DNA of 64,000 bases from Meira nashicola (GCA_001600355.1 BCJU01000003.1:1554519-1618518); one strand, 5' to 3'. Counted from the stretch's first letter, positions 20,164-30,192 are shown. Notes: a model not told the origin generated them from the sequence alone. Numbers and translations: made by a program.

Positions 20164-22260
20164 ATGTATCCGGATATGCTGCCTCCTAGTAGGCCTGCCA
20201 GACCGTCCGGCTCGTTGATGATGTTGGAAGAGGAGCATAATTATCATTCATCATCATCATCAAGGGATGTACAAATACCAGTAATGCTACCTTCTGCCAA
20301 CGAATCGCCAGAGCTATACGATGGCAAAGCATCCTCTTTTATAACGGAAAATGATGATAATACGCTTTATCAAAGTTCTCGTGAAGATCTAACAACATCG
20401 AATCCAACAAAAGCGCCCAATCCTTTTCATAAACCGATACGATTTTGGCTAATATTTGGCTCTTTGATGGCAGTCACTTGCTTAACAGCTGTGGATATGA
20501 CAATTATCAGCACGACACTTCCTACAATTGTGGAAGATTTACCAGCTTCAAATATTTCTGGATCTTGGGTAACTTCTTCATTTTTGTTGACAACAACAGC
20601 ATTTCAACCTTTTATGGGAGGATTATCGGATGTAGTAGGAAGAAGGATTGCTATTGTGATTGCAGTTTTCCTATTTATGGGCGGAAGTGCTTTGGCTGCA
20701 AAAGCAGAAACGATGTTGATCTTGGTCATCGGTAGAGGTGTACAAGGCATAGGAGGTGGTGGCATACAAACAATAGCGGAAATCGTTTTATCCGACTTGA
20801 CCACATTACGCGAACGTGGAATCTTCGTTGGTTTAGTTAGTCTAGTCTTTGCCGTTGCAACTTTTATCGCACCTGTTTTAGGAGGATTTTTCAGTGAACA
20901 CAATTGGAGATTAGTATTTTGGATCAATTTGCCTATAGGTGCAGTATCTTTAGCTCTAATCATTCCGACTATGAAACTCAAGACGCCAACTATGCCTTTC
21001 TGGGCAAAGATTCATCGGATGGATATAGGAGCAAATTTGATCTTATTAGCTTCTGTAGTGGCAATCTTGATCGCTTTGACGGAAGGAGGAATTACGCATC
21101 CTTGGTCTTCTTGGAAAATTTGGGTACCCTTTACTACTGGCTGGCTTGGCATGATTCTCTTTTTCGCAATCGAATTTATACCCAACCGATTCTCTCCTGA
21201 TCCAGTCTTGCCTAGAAGATTGTTTGCCAATCGAACTGCAGCCACTTGCTTTTTGATGACATTTATTCATGGTTTGCTTACTTATGGATTGATTTACCTA
21301 TTACCGATCTATTTTCAATCTGTCAAATCATCCTCTCCATTGCGTTCAGCCGTTCAAATATTCCCAGCCACCGCTCCCGGTCCATTTTCGGCAATTTTAG
21401 CAGGTATCTTGATGGCATCTTCCGGGAAGTATAGACTTCAAATTTGGATATGGTGGTCAATCACTTTGGCTGGTTGTGGATTATTATGTCTTCTAGACTC
21501 TGACACACCAACTTATCAATGGGTACTCTTTCAACTTGTTCCTGGATTTGGAGTTGGGGCTCTGTTCACTCTTACATTACCTCCCATCCAAGCAAGCTTA
21601 CCCGTCGAAGAGTTAGCTCATGCAACCGCAACTTTTGCATTTTGCCGAAGCTTTGGAAGCGTTTGGGGAATCGCACTAGGAACAAATGTATTCATAAGCG
21701 TTGTCAATACGAAGTTGGCAAACATTCAAGGCTTATCACAAATCGGTTTGACTGGTTCAACTGCTTTGGGTTTCACAACGAATTTGCAAAAGCTACCTGA
21801 ACAATTTCAACTTCCCGCACAGAATGCATTCATGTCCGCAATTCGAACTAGTATTTATGTCTTTTGCCCTGCAGCTTTTCTTGGATTAATGATCAGCTTC
21901 TTTGTTGATGAATTACCTTTGCCAGATTTCAATGAAAGTCAACATGGTATGCAAGATGAAGTCAAGAAAGGAAAAGCAATTCTCGACGAAAATTGTGATA
22001 AAACGACTGTGATACAAATGCATTCACAACCTACAATCCAACGAATGAATTCTTTCGATCCTTCTTCGGAGAAAAAGATCAATTTTGATACAATGCCCAA
22101 CATGATGTTCACGCCTGCTATACCTGCCCACCATTTGCGCAATCGTTCACTTCAGCGAATGTCGACTGTTGATTCCATTGGTTCGCAATACACCCTACAA
22201 TCCATTACTGAAACTTTGTACGCAGAACGCTCACCTTATCGTAGTCGATATGCGCTTTGA
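20164..22260 (+). CDS. MFS multidrug transporter, DHA2 (14-TM) family
   Basis: A 698-residue frame from ATG 20164. After a ~90-residue polar N-terminus with a Ser/Asp-rich tract, the protein has repeated hydrophobic segments typical of 14-helix drug:proton antiporters. Family motifs visible: LTAVDMTIISTTLPTI in helix 1 (motif D1), the GGLSDVVGRR loop 2-3 (motif A), the GRGVQGIGGGGIQT helix 4 region (motif B), and APVLGGFF in helix 5 (motif C). Relatives include yeast Azr1/Sge1 and Vba vacuolar basic amino acid transporters. The substrate (toxic compound or amino acid) cannot be decided, and the membrane could be plasma or vacuolar. The C-terminal ~115 residues are cytosolic, polar and Ser/Gln-rich. 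It is convergent with a small gene, with about 110 bases between stops. Confidence 0.9.
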   Translation: MYPDMLPPSRPARPSGSLMMLEEEHNYHSSSSSRDVQIPVMLPSANESPELYDGKASSFITENDDNTLYQSSREDLTTSNPTKAPNPFHKPIRFWLIFGSLMAVTCLTAVDMTIISTTLPTIVEDLPASNISGSWVTSSFLLTTTAFQPFMGGLSDVVGRRIAIVIAVFLFMGGSALAAKAETMLILVIGRGVQGIGGGGIQTIAEIVLSDLTTLRERGIFVGLVSLVFAVATFIAPVLGGFFSEHNWRLVFWINLPIGAVSLALIIPTMKLKTPTMPFWAKIHRMDIGANLILLASVVAILIALTEGGITHPWSSWKIWVPFTTGWLGMILFFAIEFIPNRFSPDPVLPRRLFANRTAATCFLMTFIHGLLTYGLIYLLPIYFQSVKSSSPLRSAVQIFPATAPGPFSAILAGILMASSGKYRLQIWIWWSITLAGCGLLCLLDSDTPTYQWVLFQLVPGFGVGALFTLTLPPIQASLPVEELAHATATFAFCRSFGSVWGIALGTNVFISVVNTKLANIQGLSQIGLTGSTALGFTTNLQKLPEQFQLPAQNAFMSAIRTSIYVFCPAAFLGLMISFFVDELPLPDFNESQHGMQDEVKKGKAILDENCDKTTVIQMHSQPTIQRMNSFDPSSEKKINFDTMPNMMFTPAIPAHHLRNRSLQRMSTVDSIGSQYTLQSITETLYAERSPYRSRYAL

Positions 22261-22372
22261 GCGTTCCCTCTCTTTTAATCTTACACAATGTATACTATGC
22301 AATTTCAGTCCAAAAAAAAACATCTATTCTGTTGCAGCAAAAAAAGTGTATGCGATTATAAAATATGTATGT

Positions 22373-22816
22373 CTAGCTTTTTCCCAAAATCTTGCCGAGC
22401 AGTCCTGACTTCTTCTCATTGGAATCTTCGTCATCGCCTCCTACACCTGCAATACTGCTTTCGTCATCGGTCAATTGAACTTCTTCATCTGTCATATCCG
22501 CTTCATCATCTGCTCCTCCTGTTTGAGCGGAACCTTGAGCTGCTTTCGCCTTTTCCTCTTGCGTGAGAGGCTTTCCTTTCTCTTTACGTTTACGTCTAAT
22601 ACGCAAATGACGATGCTTTCTCATAGCTGGAGGAGGTTTACCTTGTCTCAAATCATCTCTATCAAATCTAGGATCTAAAACTTGTGGCTCTTGTCCATCA
22701 TTTAATTGTCTGGGCACATTTGTCGTTCCAGTTTCTGCTTCTGCTTGTTGAATTTGTTGTTCGGCTTGTATTTGTTTTTGCTCAGCTTCACTTAATGGTT
22801 GTTTTCCTTCATCCAT
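22373..22816 (-). CDS. Small charged protein of unknown function
   Basis: 147 residues, starting at ATG 22814-22816; the frame is open 25 codons further upstream from another ATG, but the residues there are AT-rich leader-like sequence, so the internal start is preferred. I do not recognise a family. Visible parts: an N-terminal Gln/Glu helix (EAEQKQIQAEQQIQQAEAE), a central segment DPRFDRDDLRQGKPPP followed by a strongly basic block (RKHRHLRIRRKRKEKGK, about residues 71-87), an acidic C-terminal half (DDEADMTDEEVQLTDDESS), and the tail KKSGLLGKILGKS, which could be an amphipathic helix. The basic block could act in nuclear localisation or nucleic acid binding. No cysteines, no membrane segment. 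Codon composition and clean termination make it a likely gene, but expression is unproven. Confidence 0.6.
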   Translation of the reverse strand: MDEGKQPLSEAEQKQIQAEQQIQQAEAETGTTNVPRQLNDGQEPQVLDPRFDRDDLRQGKPPPAMRKHRHLRIRRKRKEKGKPLTQEEKAKAAQGSAQTGGADDEADMTDEEVQLTDDESSIAGVGGDDEDSNEKKSGLLGKILGKS

Positions 22817-24241
22817 GTTTGTTTTTTTAACGTAAAATGATGGTAGATCAAATTGAAAAACACAAGAACTTCCGAGAAGGAAACATAGCACCCGTCCTTC
22901 TTACCTCCACTAACCCCAGATTGATTGATTGGTTTGATTGGGTCCACACCCCACCGTACGTACGTACGTACACATAGTCTACATACACAGACTACAGAGG
23001 CTCGAATCTGCTGTGCCTTAATTAATTGCACCCACGCGAAGCACTGCGCAGCGCTGCGCACTTATGTATCCGGAAGGTGTAATGCATTTTATTTTTCTAC
23101 ATTATGAGGATTTTTTAAACATGACGAATCAGGCAGCTTTTAAACTGCGAACGCGTTATGGGACCTTGTCGCCCACCCCCTACAAAAAGTAACTCAGAGC
23201 AAATGTCGTCAAAATGAGCACATTTTCAGTGTTTATGTACTTTATGCATTTGTTCATTGATTGGGCCATTGAACGGTATACCGTACCGTGTGCGTAGTGT
23301 CTAGCAGTGCTGCATTTATGAATTACTACTGAAAGCCAAACATTAAAACAACCTCACCCCATCATCAAAAGCAGAACAAAGCGGTTCACCATCACATCAA
23401 ACTTACGGGAGCCGCTTTTGACGAGGATACGGTCCGCATAATCACTTGCTCTAAATCTTGGAACGTTATTCTTTGTTTTCTGACTGGTGCCACTCATCTT
23501 CTTTTCGCTTTGTTTGGACTTCTTACAGAAGCCGCGGTCATTTATTTTGACTCTTCTATTTTCGCCGCTCTTTGGCGATTCAATACGGCATTTTTGTTTC
23601 TTTACATCATTTTGCTGAAATAAAATCAAAGCAAAGCACAAAAACAGTCGCAAATCTGAAAATAACTCAAGGGAATCAGAAGATATTCTCCTATTACGTC
23701 GACGCCCCTTATCGTTTCTCCGCCCCTCCTTTTACGTTCCAAAAAGTGCCTTTATCGTTTGCGGTCAAGATTTGCAGAAAATAATAAAGCTATTCTTGTA
23801 TTCATCGGACACAAATTGAAATCTTTTGGCGCAAGGCAAAAGTACTAAGCCGCTTTTCTCCCCCAAAATTACCATTCACCTGTGTATGCACAGCTTTCAA
23901 GTGGATCTACGCTCATACCTAGTGCAATCGTCAGTGGCATTCAATCATCAAGTATTTGATTTTGCATATGCAAGTCGCAATCCCCGAAACTTCTTCATTA
24001 ATAAAGTATAAACATTGTTCTTTCGATTGCTTTTGAACGTCAAAAGATTTTCCTTAGAAACGATCACGATTAAAACGAACGACTGAAGTGTTGAGCATTG
24101 CAAGTCATTGACGAAATCATCAAAATTATTGTTTTTCAATCAGAAACAAGCGAGCAAGAGAATTCGAATTTTTTGCTTCAAAAAGCGTAGCAGGCTAGGA
24201 AAGCCTTTCTACGCTCATAACCTCCGTATCTTCTCGTCAAG
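22817..24241. other. Intergenic, divergent (small protein / Mub1)
   Basis: About 1.4 kb. It holds a four-unit CGTA microsatellite (22955-22970), a 16-base perfect palindrome (23045-23060), an ACGCGT site (23151-23156), and AT-rich sequence approaching the Mub1 start. A short minus-strand frame near 23400-23500 ends at a GTAAGT, but no convincing following exon was found. Confidence 0.45.
23045..23060. repeat. 16-base perfect GC-rich palindrome
   Basis: TGCGCAGC followed directly by its reverse complement GCTGCGCA. It is a GC-rich island in AT-rich intergenic DNA, about 230 bases upstream of the small charged protein. Its first ten bases (TGCGCAGCGC) recur at 39259-39268, next to another GC palindrome. 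Confidence 0.6.
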
Positions 24242-27200
24242 ATGCGTGAGTCAAATTTCAGCAATCCGTTGCAAAACAAAGCCAGCGTTTGCATCTCAGC
24301 TGCCATCTATGATCGGAGAGCGCTCGATTGTTCGGCAACCTTGCCGTTGATCAACTCCCTTAATCATTTGGCCTACCTGACATCGACTTCGCCACGAATT
24401 CGTGAGATGGTATGCTTGGATGGTGGATTGGAGCGATTAATAAGGATCCTACGCCAAGTGCCAAGATCTCCGAGTCAGCCACCGATGCGAGGTGTGATAA
24501 CGAAAGAGATGCAAGCTGTATGGAAATGGAGTCTAGCCTTTCAATGTGTCGTCAATATCGGCGTACGTGGAAGCGAAAGTGTGAGAACAAGAGTGGTAGA
24601 AGCTGGAATGGTGCCTGTCGCTGTTCGTGTTTTGGAAAGCTATCTTCGTATTGCAGAAGCAATTCGCGACGAGAGGAAACGAGAAGCCAGAAGAGAAGAA
24701 GCTAAACAGAGACTTGAACGTGCTACTGAATCGGCTCTATTAGCAATCGATGTCGCAACTCCAACAGCAAGTACAACACGAAGGGCATTGCTAGAAGCCT
24801 CGGCGAGAACGCCACAGGTGAACAATCGCGCATTAGACGAGAGCAATAGTATCCAAAATGCGAATCTGATCACCACAGGTAGCACCGACGAGACTAGACC
24901 AACAACACCAGCAGAAGCCATGATGGGAGAATTTATGATCGCGAACAGCAGCAGCTCTTCTTCACTTCATCAACAAGATTCTGATCTACCCAATGCTAAT
25001 GCAGCAGCAGCGGCAGCAGTTAACGCGGATGAAGTAGCCGTTGCAGATTTAGCTGCTATTGATGCTATGGCAGTCGAAAATGCGGCCCTATCTCCTTCCT
25101 CGTCTGCTTCTAGTGTCCGTGTAGACGGCCGTCGGTTAGACGTTGACAGATCGACCGAAAACCCCAACGCTGCTTCTTCAACATCCTTAGCTGGAGCTTC
25201 TAGACAAGGGCCCTTTCCTTCGGGAACATTGACCAACGTAAGCTCTGTGGAAGACTTTACTGCAAGCGGTAGTGGAAGTGATGGCGCGGAAGACGGCGAT
25301 ATGGAAGGAGGCGACGATAGTGATCCAGGAAATGTGCCAATGCAGCGCGATCAACAGAGCATCGGTGAACAACAAATGGAAGATTTAGAAGATCGTACTA
25401 CTCCTAGACCGCCAAGAAGATCCCTTGCTCCGATTCGTGATACAGATGCTCGCTATCATACACCTGCGCAATCTCATATTCATAGAGATACCATCACAGC
25501 TCACACTGGTCGACAACATTCTCGTCCACGTCCGACAACGAATGACCAGCATAATCATGTACATGCAACTCCAACTGCAGCTACCCCTCAGCGTGGAGTC
25601 GATATGACACAAACACCACGTAATATTACAACAATTGCAACAGTTCCTCATCACGGTGCACATGGAGAACGCGGGACCAACCAAGCGACATCACGCAACA
25701 CGATGACAGCAAGCGAGCGTGATAATGGTCATTCACATACTTCCGATATGATCTATCGCGAAGAAGAGGTCCTTTTGAGTTTGCAATTGTTGGCATATCT
25801 CTCAAAGTATGCCCACGTTCGTACACTTTTCCATCGCGATCTCGGTACGCTGAATGTTTTGGATCCTCTTGAAGCTTTAGACGTTCATGGCCGTACCGAT
25901 GGTAACTTCACCACAAGCTGGAGTCCGAACGACCCTCCCAAGAAAAATGTATTTTGTGTCGCTGAACGATACACCTTACGATCATCGAGGACTGGCTTAT
26001 CACATTTCGCATCAATGGGAGAATCGAGAATTGCTCCAGAAATCCAGTATTGGGCTGGTGTGATTATGAGAAACGCATGTCGAAAAGATGAAAAGCAAGG
26101 TGGAATACGACAATGTGCAAATATGTTGTGTGGAAAGTGGGAGAAACAACCTCGTGAATTTGCAAAGTGTCGTCGCTGCCGTAAGGCAAAGTATTGTAGC
26201 AAGCAGTGTCAAAGCAAAGGCTGGCAAATGGGACATCGATTTTGGTGTAGTGCACGCTCTGATGATGAGCATGGGGAGGGAAGCAAAGATCGAGCAAAAG
26301 AACGCTCGACAAGTACGACGGCCAATGCCGTGCCTGTAGGTGAGGCAAATCAACCAGGACACGCTCTTGTGGAAAATGATACCCAGCCGCCTCCAACGGA
26401 CGGCACAATTCTTGGACATCATCATCATCACCACCACCACCACCACCATCATCATCACCTCCCGCGTCATCAAACCCATGGTCAGCTTGGAGAAGAGGAA
26501 GAGCATATCGACCGTACAGCCATTGTACCGCATCCTATAGTTCGTGCTGCTTCGATGGGTGAAGCTGAGAGTGTCATGAGAGATAATGCGACAACTCAGA
26601 TGGAAGACGATGAGAGAAATGCTTCGGATATGGCACCTCTTCACGTTCCGCGCAGGGGTGCAGTTTTACCATCATCCTCCTCCTCTTCAAGTTCGAATCC
26701 TAATCTTGGAAGACGTGCGGTATCTGCTATCCCTCAACATCTTCAACCACCATCTGCTTCACACGCAAGCGGAAGCGAAAGCAATTCTTTACGATCACGT
26801 ACAGTTTCCGCAGCCAGTAGTAGTGCAGATGTCTCTGATATGAGCGAAGACGAAATGGATCGTGCATCTCGTCGTGTTCTTGCCTCTACAGTTGCGCCAG
26901 TATTACGTAGTCCTGCCGGTGTTTTGACTTCTTTGGCAAACGTTCACACAGCTTCTACCGATGAGGACAGTGTCGATAGACAAGAAATTATCGGAGGGTT
27001 ACGTGTTAGCCCGGTTGCTGCAGATATACAAGCTGAAGGAGGAACAGCTGTACCAACACGTACCGATTTGGCTGGAAGGCCTCTTCCTCCACCAGTCATC
27101 GCCCAACACGATGGAAGAACAAGTCTTGATATCGATATTGCACCTGATAACGATCTCTTGGCTATCGGAGGTAGATTGACGCCAACTGCAGTAGATGAGA

Positions 27201-27862
27201 CGGAAGCGGGTGTGTTTGGCCGTGGAGATTTTGATCAAATGATTTGGCGTGGTAGAACACCATCGATGGAAGATCAAAGAATTAGATCGCATCGTTTTGC
27301 TCCCTCCACTGGAACTTCGCAAAATGCATCAGCATCTACATCCCAAGAAAATTTGGATGAACAAATTCATGCTACCGGACCATCAAATCAAGAACCTTCA
27401 ATGTTGAATTCTGCATTGTTCTTAGCCGGTCAAGGTGAGACCGCCACTCCTAGATTCCCTTCGAGTAACCTTCATGCTCCCGTTCCACGTCAAGCACAAA
27501 GATTTGCAAGCGTCAATGCTACACCGACAAGCGCAAGTGGTAGTGGAGGCGCAAACCCGGGAGCGGCATATGCAACCGTTGGCCCTTCTTCACATTCAGG
27601 TCGTCCTTTGGGCGATCACTGGCGACCTCATGTAAGTCAGCAAAGTTTCATCGGAAGTGCGCCTGCTACTGCGGCCATTTCTTTTGCAGCTTTACAAAGG
27701 CGTGAGAATCGAGAGCCAAGTCGATCAAATGCAAGAAACGAACATCCATTTGTTGTTCCTAACGATTTACAAGATCTTTTGGATACAGCGGAAAGACGAT
27801 CATCTGCAACTGCAATCACGACAAATCACGTAGATACACATCAAAGTATGGATATCGATTAA
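24242..27862 (+). CDS. MUB1: MYND zinc-finger protein, Mub1/SamB family
   Basis: A 1206-residue uninterrupted frame from ATG 24242. The N-terminus (MRESNFSNPLQNKASVCISAAIYDRRALDC...LINSLNHLAYLTSTSPRIR pattern) matches the conserved start of Mub1/SamB proteins and continues into an armadillo-like helical region. The MYND finger lies at about residues 625-668 with its cysteines spaced as CANMLCGKWE, CRRCRKAKYCSKQCQ and final H/C (GHRFWC). Family role: in yeast Mub1 partners the E3 Ubr2 and Rad6 to ubiquitinate the proteasome regulator Rpn4; Aspergillus SamB affects hyphal septation. The rest is largely disordered: Ala/Asp/Ser-rich regions, a 14-residue His run (26417-26458), and Ser runs. It is roughly twice the length of yeast Mub1 (about 620 aa), mostly through these low-complexity insertions. 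Confidence 0.9.
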   Translation: MRESNFSNPLQNKASVCISAAIYDRRALDCSATLPLINSLNHLAYLTSTSPRIREMVCLDGGLERLIRILRQVPRSPSQPPMRGVITKEMQAVWKWSLAFQCVVNIGVRGSESVRTRVVEAGMVPVAVRVLESYLRIAEAIRDERKREARREEAKQRLERATESALLAIDVATPTASTTRRALLEASARTPQVNNRALDESNSIQNANLITTGSTDETRPTTPAEAMMGEFMIANSSSSSSLHQQDSDLPNANAAAAAAVNADEVAVADLAAIDAMAVENAALSPSSSASSVRVDGRRLDVDRSTENPNAASSTSLAGASRQGPFPSGTLTNVSSVEDFTASGSGSDGAEDGDMEGGDDSDPGNVPMQRDQQSIGEQQMEDLEDRTTPRPPRRSLAPIRDTDARYHTPAQSHIHRDTITAHTGRQHSRPRPTTNDQHNHVHATPTAATPQRGVDMTQTPRNITTIATVPHHGAHGERGTNQATSRNTMTASERDNGHSHTSDMIYREEEVLLSLQLLAYLSKYAHVRTLFHRDLGTLNVLDPLEALDVHGRTDGNFTTSWSPNDPPKKNVFCVAERYTLRSSRTGLSHFASMGESRIAPEIQYWAGVIMRNACRKDEKQGGIRQCANMLCGKWEKQPREFAKCRRCRKAKYCSKQCQSKGWQMGHRFWCSARSDDEHGEGSKDRAKERSTSTTANAVPVGEANQPGHALVENDTQPPPTDGTILGHHHHHHHHHHHHHHLPRHQTHGQLGEEEEHIDRTAIVPHPIVRAASMGEAESVMRDNATTQMEDDERNASDMAPLHVPRRGAVLPSSSSSSSSNPNLGRRAVSAIPQHLQPPSASHASGSESNSLRSRTVSAASSSADVSDMSEDEMDRASRRVLASTVAPVLRSPAGVLTSLANVHTASTDEDSVDRQEIIGGLRVSPVAADIQAEGGTAVPTRTDLAGRPLPPPVIAQHDGRTSLDIDIAPDNDLLAIGGRLTPTAVDETEAGVFGRGDFDQMIWRGRTPSMEDQRIRSHRFAPSTGTSQNASASTSQENLDEQIHATGPSNQEPSMLNSALFLAGQGETATPRFPSSNLHAPVPRQAQRFASVNATPTSASGSGGANPGAAYATVGPSSHSGRPLGDHWRPHVSQQSFIGSAPATAAISFAALQRRENREPSRSNARNEHPFVVPNDLQDLLDTAERRSSATAITTNHVDTHQSMDID
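26417..26458 (+). repeat. CAY repeat encoding 14 histidines
   Basis: Fourteen consecutive His codons, mixing CAT and CAC, inside the Mub1 homologue, shortly after the MYND finger. The mixed codons suggest an old or selected tract rather than a recent slippage expansion. Confidence 0.85.
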
Positions 27863-28087
27863 ATTTCAGCCGTAAAGACAAAAATTTATATTTCTATCAA
27901 CAATTTGTACTATTGCCAATGAAGTATACATACGAAACTAAAAAAGAAGAGGGAATTTTATTTTGTTTACCTCTGTCGCCATCTCATCGTACATATATAT
28001 ACCTATGCCTATACAACAAGAATATACAACTGATCGTTTCAGTATTTGAATGTTTCCGAATCTTTGGAAATGCAATTGTGTGTTGTG

Positions 28088-28590
28088 TTATTGTACGATT
28101 GAAAAAATTGTAGCTTGTGAATATACTTCCTTTGTCAAATAATTGTTGGGAGCTGTCATTATAGCACTTGCACCGCTTGAGCAAAAGCCACCGGAGCAAC
28201 CACCTGGGCATCCACTGCGTGCCTATGGGAGAATCCAAAAAAAGTGTTCAATATGCGTGAAAAGCAGTCCAAAAACTGTTTTTGATAAACTTACACAGAA
28301 TACGTAAGCAAATGTACCTGAGCATGGCATTCTCTGTCGTTGAAGAAATGAATTGTAAGTCAAATATTTTGTATTGTGATTTAAAGAGTAATTTTGCTCA
28401 CATGACAAGTATCTTCCATCTTTTTCATCGGTAAAGTTGGAAATACGTAATTTTTTACCAAAGCTGATGGAATATCAGGTGTGATGATAATCGGACACAT
28501 TTCTAGCTTTTTGTCCGAATCGGATGGTAGAATTGAGTAAGTGTGACAGATTTGCGAGAAGGTAAAGACAATTAAAGTTGACAGCTTCAT
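28088..28590 (-). CDS. Candidate small cysteine-rich secreted protein, three exons
   Basis: Reconstructed on the minus strand from exons 28402-28590, 28295-28333 and 28088-28222, all joined in phase 0. Donors are GTGAGC and GTAAGT; acceptors are CGACAG and CCATAG; the introns are 68 and 72 bases, the size seen in other genes here. The 120-residue product begins with a short hydrophobic leader (MKLSTLIVFTFSQ), a plausible signal peptide. It has eight cysteines, six of them packed at residues 62, 67, 76, 81, 85 and 90 (C-x4-C-x8-C-x4-C-x3-C-x4-C) in a Gly/Ser-rich context (GCPGGCSGGFC). I do not recognise a family. Size, leader and cysteine density fit a secreted disulfide-rich protein or effector-like protein. 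The gene is convergent with Mub1, and the long AT-rich stretch upstream would be its promoter. No transcript evidence is available. Confidence 0.5.
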
Positions 28591-29418
28591 CTAGGAAGTG
28601 TACTTCTTTTTATTTAGCCAATCGATTCAAATTTTATGATTTTGCGAACATTTAAGTTGAAGTGATTGTCTCTTTGACTTTCATAGGCAAAGAATGCCTT
28701 CCTTTATACCTTTTGCGATGTTTCATTTGATCTTTGTTCCGGATAAAGAAACACCATTATCAATTTAGCTGCCTTTTTGCGATATATTCAACTCATTCCG
28801 CTTTCTCCCCACATCTTTCTCTTTACACAGACGAAAAAAGTACCCTTTTGTGATCGATGTGACAAAAGATAAGACCAAAAACTCCGCAAAGGCCGGTCGG
28901 AGATGGGAGCTGGATTTTTAGATTGTCATAGTAGCTCAAAGAGGATAAAAAAAGGAAGTTATGGCAATCATATAGCAATCCTATGCAGAAGATTCAATAC
29001 TTTCATCCGATTGCGTGATCATGAAAACAGGAAGGCAGAGTTGCTCATTCGATGACCATGCTGTGTCATATCATGTCGTGTGGGTATACGAATAAAAGAA
29101 TGGTCCGTGTGTACTTTTAAAGCTGAGTAGATCTGGTTTATTCTTGGCTTTCGTTTCGTCATCAAATGTGATCAACGCCACGTTACGCCTTTAAATATCA
29201 TCGAATCGCTTTCATTTCGTATCGCAATCGGACCGGATTCCGAGGCGTTGTAGCCGCTGCCGTCATTAATGCCAAGACGACTTTAACTCAAAAATAACCA
29301 TATCTCTTCTCTGCCTTTCCGTGATCTACTTCTTCAGAGCCACATTGATTGAATACATCACATCAACATTGAATACAATACTTTATGCATCGCGATATCC
29401 TATGAAATTAATAATCCT
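28591..29418. other. Intergenic between small secreted protein and NTF2
   Basis: 828 bases, AT-rich. It should contain the promoter of the minus-strand cysteine-rich gene (a CCAAT on the plus strand near 28617) and the NTF2 3' flank. A short inverted repeat (CTCCG...CGGAG) lies near 28882-28901. No coding exon or RNA gene was recognised. Confidence 0.4.
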
Positions 29419-30192
29419 TTAACCATAGTTCAAACTGGTTGGCGAGAGGGATTGAAATTTATCAGCGATCTGGATTTCAGATACCATCAATGTTTGCAAG
29501 CTTACCGGAAGATGTCGTTGAACACAAAGTAGGATCCTGCATCAGGTATAAGGGTGAATGTCTATAAAGAGAAAAAGAGCAGTAAATGTCAACACTCTAT
29601 ACCTTTATCTTTCGAAGCAGATTATGGCAATGCTTACTTGACTGAAGCGCATGGGTTGAGAAGAGTCGTCCACCTGAATTGGGAAGGGAAAGAGAGATAA
29701 TTACATTTAGCATCTCAAGATCCTATAAACAGATCTTTACGTTTCAATTCTTACCAATAAAGCGCCAGTGACCATAACTGTTAAGCTGTTACCATCTCCA
29801 GTTGGCTGAGCATCACGTGTTTCGACTTTGTGTTGCACTTTTTGAAAAGCGAGATTTTTCAATTTTTCAGTGATAGCATCTGCTCCTTGCAATTGTTCGC
29901 CTTCAAATGTCAACATAGATTGAGGACGATACAAGCTGTGCAACTCTGCACGATTTCGGTCAAAAGTAGCATAGTAAAAGTCGGTGAACTGATAGGCACG
30001 AAGTTAAAATGATATATAGTTAGTAACAACATATCTAGACATACATTATATGCATATACGCAGCATCATTTCTTCAAAAGAAGAACTCTTGTCTAAAGTT
30101 GCACTTGCGAGTAATCTTTCTTGGTCGCCAAACGAAATTCTTTCAAATTCAATCATTGCATCAAAACTTACCTGTTGAGCAATAGCCTCCAT
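29419..30192 (-). CDS. NTF2: Nuclear transport factor 2, five exons
   Basis: Minus-strand exons 30172-30192, 29755-29988, 29638-29673, 29506-29561 and 29419-29434 give 120 residues. The first three exons are whole codons (7, 78 and 12); exon 4 ends in phase 2 (CG) and is completed by the first base of exon 5, giving the ending FRLNYG and stop. All introns are GT-AG (183, 81, 76 and 71 bases). The product matches NTF2 almost throughout: FTDFYYATFD, LYRPQSMLTFEGEQLQGADAI, EKLKNLAFQKVQHKVETRDAQP, RFSQTFTLIPDAGSYFVFNDIFRLNY. Role: a homodimer that binds RanGDP and FxFG nucleoporins and returns Ran to the nucleus. Five exons, three of them of 36 bases or less, in such a small gene contrasts with the uninterrupted large genes around it. 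It is head to head with the SMN gene. Confidence 0.93.

Noticed and set aside
23354..23653. Minus-strand frame with a possible first exon (Met near 23497, ending at GTAAGT)
   Set aside because: Tried the TTTCAG and TTTGTAG acceptors further along; each leads quickly to a stop with no recognisable protein, so no gene is called.
29814..29819. CACGTG inside NTF2 exon 2
   Set aside because: It falls in coding sequence and is explained by the codons there, so it is not counted as a promoter site.
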